Shown here: positions 29,301 to 36,872 of the stretch, in pieces
How the letters are laid out: every line of letters starts with the position of its first letter
Position numbering within the stretch: position 1 is the first letter of the stretch
Source: Deltaproteobacteria bacterium
GTDB taxonomy: Bacteria > Myxococcota > Kuafuiibacteriia > Kuafuiibacteriales > Kuafuiibacteriaceae
DNA length: 64,000 nucleotides
Reading direction: 5' to 3'
Assembly: GCA_020632995.1 (NCBI GenBank)
Contig: JACKEN010000024.1
Location: 4,463-68,462, forward strand
Translations under genes and position numbers: made by a program
Notes under the pieces: model-generated
The model's input: the letters and a program-made list of their open reading frames with translations, nothing else
What the model was told of the DNA's origin: nothing
Database searches by the model: none

Positions 29301-31471
29301 AGCAGGCGGGCGCGGTCGGGTGAGACCGCGAGGCGCTGGATCCGGCCCGTGGCGACCTCGAAGCGCCCGACCTCGCCCCCGGTGGCGAGGTCCTGGATCA
29401 CCACGTCCTCGCCCGAGGCCACCGCGAGCCGCCGGTCGTCGACGAAGTACAGGTCCGCCACCGCGCCGCCCGCCGACCACTCGAACAGCGCGGGCGGGAC
29501 CCAGCGCTCCGCCCGCCACCGCCCCACCTCGGCCGGGCGCGGGGAGGCGCCCACCTCGGCCAGCTCCGGGCCCAGCTGCTCGAAGGCCCGCCACGCCTCG
29601 GCCCACTGCCCGCCCTGCAGGCGCTCCTCCGCCGCCTGGAGCCCGCGCTCCGCCCCGGCGCGGCGCTCGACCCTCGTCTGCTCACGCTGAAACGCAAGCG
29701 CGCCTGCGCCGACCACCGCGATCACCGAGGCGAAGATCGCCATCCGCGCGAAGGTCCGGTTGCGCCCGTACCACTTGGCGATCCGCTCCGGCAGGGTGTA
29801 TTGCACCGCGGACAGCGCGCGGCCCTCGATGAACGCGCGGATGTCGTCCGCCAGGTCCTCCACCTGGGCGTAGCGGTCGTCCCGGCGCCCGGCCAGGGCC
29901 CGCATGCACGCCGCCTCGAGGTCGCGGGGCACCCCCGCGTCCGGCGCGCGCTCGCGGGGCGGCACGATGGCGTTGTCCTGCACCGCCTTCAGCAGGAGCG
30001 GCAGGCTCTTGCCCTGCACCGGGCGCTGGCCGGTCAGGATCTGGTAGAGGACGCCGCCGAGCGCGTACACGTCGGTGCGCGCGTCGACGTCCGCGTCACC
30101 CCGGGCCTGCTCCGGCGACATGAAGTGGGGCGTCCCGATCGCGCCCCCGATCATGGTGAGCGGGTCGCCGTCCTCACCCCGCGCGGTGGGGAGCACCGCG
30201 TCCCGCTCCGGTTGCCCCACCACCTTGGCGATGCCCCAGTCCATCAACAGGACCTCGCCGAACTCACCCACCATCACGTTGTCGGGCTTGATGTCGCGGT
30301 GGATGACCCCCCGCGCGTGGGCGAAGGCGACCGCGTCGCAGACCTTGAGGAACACATCCAGCCGGCGGTGCAGGCTCAGCTCCCCCGCCTTCAACAGCTG
30401 CGCGAGGGAGCGCCCCTTCACCCGCTTCATCGCGAAGAAGGGCCGCCCGCCGTCGTCGAGCCCCAGCTCGTAGACCGGGCAGATGTTGGGGTGCTCGAGC
30501 TGGCCCTGGATCTGGGCCTCCTCCACGAAGCGCACCACCAGCTCGGGGGGCGCCCGCTCGGGCTCGAGCATCACCTTCAGGGCCAGGCGCCGCCCGAGCC
30601 GAAGATCCGCCGCCCCGATGATCGCGCCCATGCCGCCGCGGGCGATCTCGTCCGCCAGCCGGTAGCGGGCCTCGAAGCCGTCGCCCGCCCCCAGGCTCTG
30701 CAAGGGGTCCTGCCGCCCCCGCTGGAGCGAGACCGCGGGCGGCGGGCTGGGCGCGGTGGGCGCCACCGTGTCCTCCACCGGGGGCGCGACGGGGGCGGGG
30801 AGGCTGAGGTCCTCCACCAGCAGGCTCGGGCCGCGGGGGATCGGGCGGCGCGGCGGCCCCAGCGTCGCGCCGAGGGTGGCGAAGGGCTCGGGGGCCAGCC
30901 TCGCCGTCTCGAACGCGCGGCGGAGCAGGTCACCTTGCGAGCCGCTCCCCGCCGCCCGGGCCATGAGGAGCCGCTCCAGCGTCGCGAGGTCGTCGTCGCG
31001 CAGGCGCTCCGGGCGCGCCGCGTCGGGCCGGGTCAGCAGGCCGATGCCGAGGTCGGTCAACACAGGTTGCGAGAGGTCCCCGTCCTCGAAGATCACCCGC
31101 TCGGGCCGGATCGCCCCGTGCCCCACCCCCGCGCCGTGCACCAGGGCCAGCGCGTCCACCAACCGGCGGGCCAGGGCGTCGAGGGCGCGCCCGGTGAGCT
31201 CCGGGATCTGGGCGAGCGAGGGCCCCTCGACCCAGCGCCGCACCACGAGGATCCCGAGCTTCTGATCCACCGCGAAGTCGGTCATGGAGGCCAGCGCGGG
31301 GTGCGGCAGGGCCCGGGCGAGCTCCACCACGTCCTCCACCGGGGTGCACGGCGGCGCCCCCAGGACCCGGACCGCCACCGGCCGCCCCTCGGCGTCCAGG
31401 GCCCGGAACAGCGCCGCCTCGCCCACTTGCGAGACCCGCACCACCCCCGTGAAGCGCCCCCCCGCCAGCAT
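26378..31471 (-). CDS. Pseudokinase-Ser/Thr kinase-propeller-ankyrin protein
   Basis: 1,697 residues from the ATG at 31471; an upstream TTG at 31513 is less likely. Residues ~1-200 look like a kinase fold without catalysis: the VAIK Lys is Arg35, and the HRDxKPxN loop reads H118-G-A-I-R-P-E, though TDLG is kept. A complete kinase follows: Lys299, HRDIKPDN at 391-398, MDWG in place of DFG, and GTPHFMSPEQARG. A membrane helix is at about 577-594 (MAIFASVIAVVGAGALAF). Then comes a WD40/quinoprotein-type beta-propeller (repeated LAVSPD, LSPDGRLVAVGSG, LSPDGRMLAVE). About ten ankyrin repeats run from ~1345 to 1690 (GADPNEKRDDGRTVLGSG, GADPNLPDKQGLTPL-like). The kinase faces the cytosol, and the propeller and ankyrin part should lie outside the membrane if the helix is real. 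Confidence 0.88.
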   Translation of the reverse strand: MLAGGRFTGVVRVSQVGEAALFRALDAEGRPVAVRVLGAPPCTPVEDVVELARALPHPALASMTDFAVDQKLGILVVRRWVEGPSLAQIPELTGRALDALARRLVDALALVHGAGVGHGAIRPERVIFEDGDLSQPVLTDLGIGLLTRPDAARPERLRDDDLATLERLLMARAAGSGSQGDLLRRAFETARLAPEPFATLGATLGPPRRPIPRGPSLLVEDLSLPAPVAPPVEDTVAPTAPSPPPAVSLQRGRQDPLQSLGAGDGFEARYRLADEIARGGMGAIIGAADLRLGRRLALKVMLEPERAPPELVVRFVEEAQIQGQLEHPNICPVYELGLDDGGRPFFAMKRVKGRSLAQLLKAGELSLHRRLDVFLKVCDAVAFAHARGVIHRDIKPDNVMVGEFGEVLLMDWGIAKVVGQPERDAVLPTARGEDGDPLTMIGGAIGTPHFMSPEQARGDADVDARTDVYALGGVLYQILTGQRPVQGKSLPLLLKAVQDNAIVPPRERAPDAGVPRDLEAACMRALAGRRDDRYAQVEDLADDIRAFIEGRALSAVQYTLPERIAKWYGRNRTFARMAIFASVIAVVGAGALAFQREQTRVERRAGAERGLQAAEERLQGGQWAEAWRAFEQLGPELAEVGASPRPAEVGRWRAERWVPPALFEWSAGGAVADLYFVDDRRLAVASGEDVVIQDLATGGEVGRFEVATGRIQRLAVSPDRARLLAVTSSSAVAVWDLAHAGQPAQVAKVRRLQDAIFLTPGALAVSDGLGALRVDLAAPERTERLPGLEARALTVGPGGTLFGLFKQGLDAVEPRAEGAKRGRLLFTEGSAMAVDPRGELVILGLESGQLVDASLRFHATEAREVFSLPELVSAERRVHRGRVVHVEMDADGARWLSQDALGRTLIWARKAEQPELELPTGPGDVARLSPDGRLVAVGSGSTVRVFGLERSGAFAALKAHPTRRLGATSLAPMAGGLIAVSSYAGVELLFADTFAPAALYTDALGPYPTPGPPGYGVVVPHEVGQDGRHTVRRSKQGVVVSDLMGGAPRALEYPRGMKEVPQVAFVMPGGERVLLGGPTVDTWVVQVATGSVSVARDLNLPPKTAASADGRYVILDAKGDGLVRYEVATGAAGPRMVGQGDATWAVALSADGRRVWAAGADGRLVASDAETGAQLAVLRQDDTMQARLALSPDGRMLAVETGSGHVLLLDPATGATLAEVPHEGAVADLRFSPARADELWLLSQEGQVLRVRLPDFERTPAADLAGRVARLAEAGLSNLACRGAEALPPERVPLGVAASCATDRAGKARLRPALYAAQAADKVPPALAKVLFESLGQSAAAEDTNGMGEGPLHRAVYRGDVAAVKAALAGGADPNEKRDDGRTVLGSGALLGHRSVVEVLLAAGADPNLGNPPPLDAAILSGDAEMLRLLMDAGAQPSVTTSPHGHAASLAGELGARGATLMDMLLTRAPAKRDTLDVLLVSAVVNQDHPAVLDTLLRHGADPNVMFVNGQRALHMALTNKDRGTLARLLAAQANPNLPDKQGLTPLVMAVEGKDLGACALLLGAGADPNLIAGTGALPLVRAVELEGLAVVDTLLEGGADPTRVDAWGRTPMQAALRLSGVVTIAHLVHAGASPDEVDGLGVSLLRRAVRMQRADTVLALLRLGARDLPGADGVRARDEAERMGAADLVALFAETP

Positions 31472-31534
31472 CCCCGCTAGATGCCACGAGCGCGCATCCC
31501 GCGCATCCCCCAAGCCGGCGTGTTAGCCTTCGGT

Positions 31535-32137
31535 GTGACCATCGCCGGCCCCGAAGACGTCCTCTCCCTGTGGTTCGGCCCGGTGGACGACCCCGCCTAC
31601 CCGCAGAGCAAGCCCAAGCTGTGGTGGTCGAAGGACGCCGCGGTGGACGCCGACATCCGCGCCCGCTTCCACGACACGTGGGCGGCGGCGGGGCGCGGTG
31701 AGCTCGCGGGGTGGTCGAGCACCCCGCGCGGGCGGCTGGCCCACATCCTGGTGCTCGACCAGCTCGCGCGGAACATGCACCGCGACAGCCCGGACATGTA
31801 CGCCCTCGACGACGAGGCCCAGGACCTCGTGCTCGAGGGCCTGCTCCGGGGCGACCACCGCGCCCTGATCGGGCAGGAGCGCAACTTCTTCTACATGCCG
31901 CTGATGCACGCGGAGAACGTGGCGCTGCAGCGCCTGTGCGTGCGCCTGTTCGCCCAGGCGGCAGACGAGGCCCGGCCGGCCGACCTCGAGGGCGCGAAAA
32001 GCTCCCTGGACTTCGCCCGCCGACACGCGGTCATCGTGGAGCGCTTCGGGCGCTTCCCCCACCGCAACGAGATCCTCGGGCGCCCGAGCACGGCCGAAGA
32101 GCAAGCCTTCCTGCAAGAGCCCGGCTCGTCCTTCTGA
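31535..32137 (+). CDS. DUF924-family protein
   Basis: 200 residues from the GTG at 31535, chosen because the family begins close to its PEDVLSLWF motif; an ATG at 31481 and a GTG at 31520 are in frame. The family hallmarks are visible: WFGPVDDP, KLWWSKDAAVDADIRARF, GRLAHILVLDQLARNMHRDS, ERNFFYMPLMHAEN and HAVIVERFGRFPHRNEILGR with ST-EE-FL at the end. Members are all-helical, TPR-like cytosolic proteins of unknown function. The gene is divergent from the kinase, with starts 63 bp apart, and its stop lies six bases from the LysR stop. Confidence 0.85.
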   Translation: MTIAGPEDVLSLWFGPVDDPAYPQSKPKLWWSKDAAVDADIRARFHDTWAAAGRGELAGWSSTPRGRLAHILVLDQLARNMHRDSPDMYALDDEAQDLVLEGLLRGDHRALIGQERNFFYMPLMHAENVALQRLCVRLFAQAADEARPADLEGAKSSLDFARRHAVIVERFGRFPHRNEILGRPSTAEEQAFLQEPGSSF

Positions 32138-32143
32138 GCTCCT

Positions 32144-33055
32144 TCAGCCCGACGCGGCCACCACCGCCTCGATCATCTCGCGCGCCCAGCACGCGCGAGG
32201 GTCGGCGGTGTGCGCGGCGTGCCAGCTGAGGAACACGCGGCTGGTGTGCATCTCGAAGGGTACCGGCGCGGCCTCGAGGCGGAACACCGCGGCGGCGGAC
32301 GCGGCGAGGCGCTCGGGGATGGTAGCCAACAGCTCGGTACGCGCGGCGATGCTCAGGGCCGCCGCGAACTCGGGCACCCGCGCCACCACCCGGCGCTCGC
32401 GGCCGAGGCGCGAGAGCACCGCGTCCACCGGCCCCGCGCCCTGGCCCTGGGGGCTCACCATGATGTGCTGGGCCGCGCAGTAGCCATCGAGGGAGCCGTC
32501 GCGCAGCCACGGGTGTCGGCGCCGGGCCACCGCGCACCAGCCGCTGTCGAACAGGGGCTGGGACTCGATCCAGCTCTTGTCCGACCGCCGGTGCCCCACC
32601 ACCGCGTCGCACTCGCCTGCCTCGAGGAGCGCCTCGAAGGGCTCCACGTAGGGCACCAGCACAAGCGCCAGCGCTGGTGCCTCCCGCGTCAGGTGCGCGA
32701 GCGCCCCAGGCATGAACGCCACCGCCGCGTAGTCCGCGCACGCGATGGTGATCGCGCCGGTGGCCCGCGCGGGGTCGAAGCGCTCCGCCTGGGTCAGCGT
32801 GCGCTCGAGCTGCAGCAGGGCGCTCCGCAGCCGGGGCCGGAGCCCCTGGGCGAAGGGGGTCAAGCGCATACCGCGCCGCTCACGGATGAGGAGCGGGTCG
32901 CCGAGCTGTGCGCGCAGCCGGCCGAGGGCGCGGCTCACCGCGGGCTGCGACAGGTTCATCAGCCGCGCGGTCTCGGTGACGTTCCTGGTCTCGAGCAGGG
33001 CGTCGGCCACCGCGAGCAGGTTCAGGTCGAGGGACCTCAGATTCTCTGGACGCAT
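32144..33055 (-). CDS. LysR-family transcriptional regulator
   Basis: 303 residues. The N-terminal winged helix-turn-helix is at about 8-65 (LRSLDLNLLAVADALLETRN, LSQPAVSRALGRLR, DPLLIRERRGMRLTPFA). A substrate-binding periplasmic-type domain for the co-inducer spans about 95-295 (GAITIACADYAAVAFMPGAL). The set looks like the NodD/SyrM-like subgroup from the start RPENLRSLDLNLL. It is divergent from the small envelope protein at 33113, which is its likely target. Start ATG 33055. Confidence 0.92.
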   Translation of the reverse strand: MRPENLRSLDLNLLAVADALLETRNVTETARLMNLSQPAVSRALGRLRAQLGDPLLIRERRGMRLTPFAQGLRPRLRSALLQLERTLTQAERFDPARATGAITIACADYAAVAFMPGALAHLTREAPALALVLVPYVEPFEALLEAGECDAVVGHRRSDKSWIESQPLFDSGWCAVARRRHPWLRDGSLDGYCAAQHIMVSPQGQGAGPVDAVLSRLGRERRVVARVPEFAAALSIAARTELLATIPERLAASAAAVFRLEAAPVPFEMHTSRVFLSWHAAHTADPRACWAREMIEAVVAASG

Positions 33056-33112
33056 GACTGGATATCAATCATGCATTGGACACATATCTTGGGCGCCCAG
33101 CAAGCTCTGGGC
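33056..33112. promoter_or_regulatory. Divergent LysR-type control region
   Basis: A 57-bp gap between the LysR gene and the plus-strand gene at 33113. It is markedly AT-richer than its surroundings and includes the near-palindrome CAATCATGCATTG (33066-33078), compatible with a T-N11-A LysR site, plus ATAT-containing flanks. Binding by the adjacent regulator is inferred from position only. Confidence 0.4.
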
Positions 33113-33688
33113 ATGATCCCCGTCGGCCTCATCGCCCTCACCTGCCTGGCCGCCCCCGGTGAGCTCAGCACCGTCCACGCCCACCGGTGGGCGGCGGAGG
33201 TGGAGCTCGTCCAGCCCTTCATCCCCACCGTGCACATCGTACGGGCCAGGCTCACCTGGACCGCGTGGGGGGAGGCCGCCGGCCTGCGCGGAGATCTGGT
33301 GGGCGGGCTCTACATCCGGCCGCACGTCCCCCACGACGTGGTGGAGACGATCGACGAGTACCTGCTCATCGCGGGCTACCGGCAGTACCTGTGGCGTGGC
33401 CTGCACGCGGAGGCGCTGCTCAACGGCGGGGTGGCCTGGGGCACGAACCTCGTGGACGGCAAGGACTACACGACCCCCAGCCTCTTCCTCGACCTCAACG
33501 TGGGCTATCGCTTCGGCTTCTACGAGCCGGGCGGCTTCTTCTATCGCCCCGGCGAGGACGCGGTGGGGTTCTACTTCGCCCCGCAGTTCGGGGCGCTGGT
33601 GGGGTTGGGGGTGGCCGACATCGGGCCGCGCAACGGCAAGCCCGACGTCTTCGTGCAAGGCACCCTGCTCGCAGGGGTGTCGTTCTAG
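33113..33688 (+). CDS. Small exported beta-type protein divergent from lysR
   Basis: 191 residues from the ATG at 33113 (an in-frame ATG lies at 33071). A hydrophobic start (MIPVGLIALTCLAAPG) suggests a signal peptide. The rest alternates short strands rich in aromatic and Gly residues (GYRQYLWRGLHAEALLNGGV, LFLDLNVGYRFGFYEPGG, YFAPQFGALVGLGVADIG) and ends LLAGVSF with a terminal Phe, as in small outer-membrane barrels. No named family is recognised. Its stop TAG overlaps the stop of the convergent gene within the palindrome CTAG. Confidence 0.65.
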   Translation: MIPVGLIALTCLAAPGELSTVHAHRWAAEVELVQPFIPTVHIVRARLTWTAWGEAAGLRGDLVGGLYIRPHVPHDVVETIDEYLLIAGYRQYLWRGLHAEALLNGGVAWGTNLVDGKDYTTPSLFLDLNVGYRFGFYEPGGFFYRPGEDAVGFYFAPQFGALVGLGVADIGPRNGKPDVFVQGTLLAGVSF

Positions 33689-34371
33689 GCCAGGGTCACG
33701 AAGTCCACGTACTCACCGTGGGTGAGGCAGTGGGCCCAGATGCGGAGGGTGTCGCCCGACTTCGCCCCGGTGGGGAGCTGCGCGAGGTACACGCTGTTCT
33801 TGCCCTCCCGCTCGGTGGGGTCGCCGTCGGTGTGGCCTACGAGGATGCCCTTCACGTTGTCGCTGCACTTCGGCCAGTCGTCGTAGGTGGTCTCGAGCTC
33901 GCTCGCAGGCTGGCCTGCGATCGCCACCTTGACCCAGTTGTACCAGTGCCCCTCCGGGTTCTTCTCGGACTTGGGCGCGTTGGGGTGCTCGACGTAGCTC
34001 TTCGCCGGGTCGCCCCACATGATCGCAAGGTAGCCTTCCTTGCTCCGGTCAGCGGGCAGGTCCGTGGGGAGCCAGGGCAGGTGCTTGCCGAGGTGCTTCG
34101 GGATGCCGTCGGCCGCCATGATCTGGGCCATGTAGGCCGCGGGGATGGCGCCGGCCGCGCCGCGCTCCATGTTGAACTTGATGACGTCCCAGGTGCTGGG
34201 GCGCTCGATCGGAACCCCGGCCGGAGCGCCGCCGGTGATCGTCGGCTTGTCGCCGCCCGCGGCCGGCTGGCTGCTGCACGCGGCAGCGCCCAGCACCGGC
34301 AGGGCGAGGCCCGCCACCGCGGACTGCTGGAGGAAGGTGCGTCGGGTCGAGGAGAGCCCAGGCTGTTTCAT
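33685..34371 (-). CDS. Tat-exported superoxide-reductase-like lipoprotein
   Basis: 228 residues. Twin-Arg signal (STRRTFLQQSAVAG) with a lipobox-like GAAAC (Cys32), so the protein is folded before export and possibly lipid-anchored. The mature part carries the iron-ligand pattern of the desulfoferrodoxin/superoxide reductase domain: His97 (GKHLPWLP), His129 (VEHPN), His142 (GHWYNWVKV), and Cys215-x2-His218-Gly (CLTHG). In the known enzymes four His and one Cys hold the Fe that reduces superoxide. Spacings between the first ligands are longer than usual and I see no separate rubredoxin-type Cys4 site. Tat export suits a metalloprotein. Function is inferred from the motif alone. Confidence 0.6.
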   Translation of the reverse strand: MKQPGLSSTRRTFLQQSAVAGLALPVLGAAACSSQPAAGGDKPTITGGAPAGVPIERPSTWDVIKFNMERGAAGAIPAAYMAQIMAADGIPKHLGKHLPWLPTDLPADRSKEGYLAIMWGDPAKSYVEHPNAPKSEKNPEGHWYNWVKVAIAGQPASELETTYDDWPKCSDNVKGILVGHTDGDPTEREGKNSVYLAQLPTGAKSGDTLRIWAHCLTHGEYVDFVTLA

Positions 34372-34431
34372 GGCTCGGGTGTCCTACTTTTTGGCTGGGC
34401 TTTCAAGTCACCGACCGCGATCCTGGACGGG

Positions 34432-35415
34432 TTGAGGATCCTGGAATTATTCGCCGGCATCGGGGGTTGCGCCGCCGCCCTGCCCCCGGATGACGAGATC
34501 CTCGCCGTGGAGCAGAGCCCGGTGGCCCAGGCGGTATACCGGACGCGGCACCGGCACCAGGTGGCGCCGTGGAACATCACCTTCACCCCGGCCGAGCGCT
34601 GGGCCGCGTGGGGCGCGGACCTGTGGTGGATGTCCCCGCCCTGCCAGCCCTACACCGCGCGGGGGGCGGGGGCCGACCTCGACGACCCGCGGGCCCAGAG
34701 CCTGCGCCGGGTCCTCGAGGCCCTGGCCACCCTCCGGCCGAGCTACGTGGCGGTGGAGAACGTCCCGGGCTTCGTGGGCTCCCGGGCCCACCAGGCCCTG
34801 CAGGCTGCCTTGACCGGCTACCAGCTCGAGGAGCAGCTCCTGTGCCCCACCGACCTCGGGGTCCCGATGCGGCGGCTGCGCTACTACCTCGTCGCGTCCC
34901 GGGCGGGTGACCTCGGGCCGGGGTCCGAGGCGACCCGGGCCGCGCTGGCCCGAGGGCAGGCCCAGTTGCGAGGCGAGGCGGCGCCGGCCCGAGGCCCGCG
35001 ATCTGCGCTCGCCAACTACCTGGATCCGAGTGCGGACGAGGACGCCGAGCTGAGGGTCCCCGAGGCGGTGCGCGCCGCGTACCCGGGCGCGCTCAACGAG
35101 CTGGAGCGCGACGATCCAGACGCGGTGGCCACCTGCTTCACCGCGGCCTACGGGCGCTCCTTCGTGCGCTCGGGCGCCTACCTGCGGGTGCAGGATGGCC
35201 TGCGCTTCTTCGCCCCCGAGGAGATCGCGGCCCTGATGGGCTTCGGCCGCGGGCCGCTGTTCCCGCCAGAGGTGCCCCGGAGCAAGCGGTGGGCCCTGAT
35301 CGGGAACAGCCTCTCGGTGGACGCGGTGCGGGCGGTGCTCTCGCGGATCCCCGCCTACTCCTGCGGCGGACCCTCGATGGTCTCGTTGTCGTCGGAGTCA
35401 CCCGGCTCCACGTAG
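34432..35415 (+). CDS. Dnmt2-like cytosine-5 methyltransferase
   Basis: 327 residues from a TTG, the only usable start before motif I; no ATG or GTG is in frame upstream nearby. Motif I is ELFAGIGG (5-12). The catalytic loop PPCQPYT has Cys71. ENV is at 109-111 (VAVENVPGF), and the motif VIII-like block is RRLRYYLVA. The C-terminal GNSLSVDAV is motif X. The short target-recognition part contains CFTAAYG (Cys235), the CFT-x2-Y signature of Dnmt2/TRDMT1 enzymes, which methylate C38 of tRNA rather than DNA. The PPCQPYTARG and DDPRAQSL context also fits Dnmt2. No restriction endonuclease is adjacent. The 3' end overlaps the convergent lipoprotein gene by 61 bp. Confidence 0.8.
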   Translation: MRILELFAGIGGCAAALPPDDEILAVEQSPVAQAVYRTRHRHQVAPWNITFTPAERWAAWGADLWWMSPPCQPYTARGAGADLDDPRAQSLRRVLEALATLRPSYVAVENVPGFVGSRAHQALQAALTGYQLEEQLLCPTDLGVPMRRLRYYLVASRAGDLGPGSEATRAALARGQAQLRGEAAPARGPRSALANYLDPSADEDAELRVPEAVRAAYPGALNELERDDPDAVATCFTAAYGRSFVRSGAYLRVQDGLRFFAPEEIAALMGFGRGPLFPPEVPRSKRWALIGNSLSVDAVRAVLSRIPAYSCGGPSMVSLSSESPGST

Positions 35416-36080
35416 ATCTCCTCGGAGCCCGGGTGCGAGATGGTCACCGCCTGGCCGCTCTCGGTGATGACCTTGATGTGCACGGGGCGGCTCCAGCCCT
35501 TCTCACCGCTCATCCGCAAGACCTCCTGCGCGGTGCGGCGCGCGGTGTTCTCCACGATCTCCTTGGCGAAGGTCGACATCGTGAGCTCCCACGGGAAGTA
35601 CACCGTGTCTCCCTTCACCGTGCCCTTGCCCCAGGTGTAGTTGGCGAGGCCCTTGTTGTTGGCGATGCGGCCGGGGAGGTCCTCGGGGTTCACGCGCTGG
35701 CAGTCCGCGATCTTGGCGTCGCGGCGCAGGGTCTTCTTCTTGTTGCCCTGGTCGTCCCGGACCCAGATGCCCTTGCCACCGGAGACCACGCGGGTGGTGC
35801 CGCCGAGCACGGAGATCATGTTCCCCCGCACGTCCTCGAGGGTGGCGTTGCCGCGCTGGTAGGACTCCACCAGCTCGTCCAGCTTCTCCTTCTCGTCGTC
35901 GCTGAGGTCCTCCATCTTGGAGGTGATGTCGCGGGCCGAGTCGCCGAAGATCTCGCCCAGGGTCTCGCGCTTGGTGTTCAGGAGGAGCTGGTCCACCTTC
36001 TCCTCGATCCGGCTGGCCTGCCAGTAGCTGGAGCAGCCGGTGGTGAGGAGGAGCGCGGACATGAGGATACGTCGGTGCAT
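35355..36080 (-). CDS. Lipoprotein of unknown function
   Basis: 241 residues from the ATG at 36080, where the signal peptide MHRRILMSALLLTTGC starts with a lipobox TTGC. The first ~100 mature residues are helical and strongly charged (SRIEEKVDQLLLNTKRETLG, LSDDEKEKLDELVESYQRG). A mixed domain with basic stretches (GNKKKTLRRDAK) follows, and the tail is acidic (PGDSDDNETIEGPPQE). No family is recognised. It is downstream of the SUFU gene on the same strand (94 bp), and its 3' end overlaps the methyltransferase gene convergently. Confidence 0.7.
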   Translation of the reverse strand: MHRRILMSALLLTTGCSSYWQASRIEEKVDQLLLNTKRETLGEIFGDSARDITSKMEDLSDDEKEKLDELVESYQRGNATLEDVRGNMISVLGGTTRVVSGGKGIWVRDDQGNKKKTLRRDAKIADCQRVNPEDLPGRIANNKGLANYTWGKGTVKGDTVYFPWELTMSTFAKEIVENTARRTAQEVLRMSGEKGWSRPVHIKVITESGQAVTISHPGSEEIYVEPGDSDDNETIEGPPQE

Positions 36081-36174
36081 ACGCCCCGGCGCTACCGCGT
36101 GCGCTCCGAGCACGCCATCGGAAAGTGTTCGACCACGGCCACGGCCACGATCACGGCCACGACCTGAGGCTGCA

Positions 36175-36825
36175 TCAGCGCTCGAGCAGCTCGATGAGGA
36201 CCCCTGCCACCGAGGCCCGCCTAACGTTCAGCAGGTCGTTCACGCCCTTGGCGTCGAAGCGCTTCAGGAGCGCGCCCGTGCCCTGCTCGAGTTTCAGCTC
36301 CATCTCGCGCTCGAACAACGGCAGAAGGGCGTACAGGGCGACCTCGGCCCCGTCCGGCCGGGTGAAGGTGCGCTGCTCGGGGGGCAGGATCATGGGCGGC
36401 GCGACGAGCACCCCACAGAAGTCGAGGCCGGGCACGAAGGGCGCGGGGGGATCTCCGTTCGGGACGGTGTGACCGGCGCCGAGCCAGGCGTCGTGCGCCT
36501 TGGGGAGGGCGGCGATCGAGGCCAATATGCGCAGGGGCCAGGCGGTCTGGGCGTCCTGGAAAGCCCCCTCCTCGACCGGCCACGGGGGCGGCAGGGCCAA
36601 CAGGAGCTCGGCCCAGGCCGGCGCCTCGACGTCGTCGGGCACCGCCATCCGGCTCGCCGACATCCCCGCCGTCACCAGCACGTGGAACGGCTTGTCCTCG
36701 GTCGGCGGGACGTGGAGCAGGCCGAGCGACCCGCCGCCCGGGGTCGGCACCTCGATGATCCCCACCACGGGGCCGATGTGGTCGGCCACGTGCTGCATGA
36801 GGGGCGCCTGCCAGCCGGAGTCCAT
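36175..36825 (-). CDS. Suppressor-of-fused (SUFU) domain protein
   Basis: 216 residues filling one SUFU domain: FHVLVTAGMSASRMAVP (about 47-63), APAWAELLLALPPPWPVEE, WPLRILASIAALP, and GAGHTVPNGDP followed by a hydrophobic FCGVLVAPPMILPP. Eukaryotic Suppressor of fused binds Gli factors; the bacterial single-domain proteins are soluble and often sit in immunity or interaction contexts with unknown role. It follows the Ser/Thr kinase gene by 47 bp on the same strand and may be cotranscribed. One copy of the interspersed palindrome (36857) lies in that gap. Confidence 0.85.
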   Translation of the reverse strand: MDSGWQAPLMQHVADHIGPVVGIIEVPTPGGGSLGLLHVPPTEDKPFHVLVTAGMSASRMAVPDDVEAPAWAELLLALPPPWPVEEGAFQDAQTAWPLRILASIAALPKAHDAWLGAGHTVPNGDPPAPFVPGLDFCGVLVAPPMILPPEQRTFTRPDGAEVALYALLPLFEREMELKLEQGTGALLKRFDAKGVNDLLNVRRASVAGVLIELLER

Positions 36826-36872
36826 CGCCCCTGTCTGCCAAACGGGGCGGCGCTACGCAAGCCGACCTGCGC

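Noticed and set aside
34432..35415. Restriction-modification methyltransferase
   Set aside because: No endonuclease or specificity gene is adjacent, the target-recognition region is very short, and the CFT-x2-Y motif points to Dnmt2.
36133..36161. A small His-rich gene (CACGGC repeats reading HGHGHDHGHD on the plus strand)
   Set aside because: The open frame continues as antisense of the SUFU gene and has no ribosome site. The repeat is a short microsatellite in an intergenic gap.
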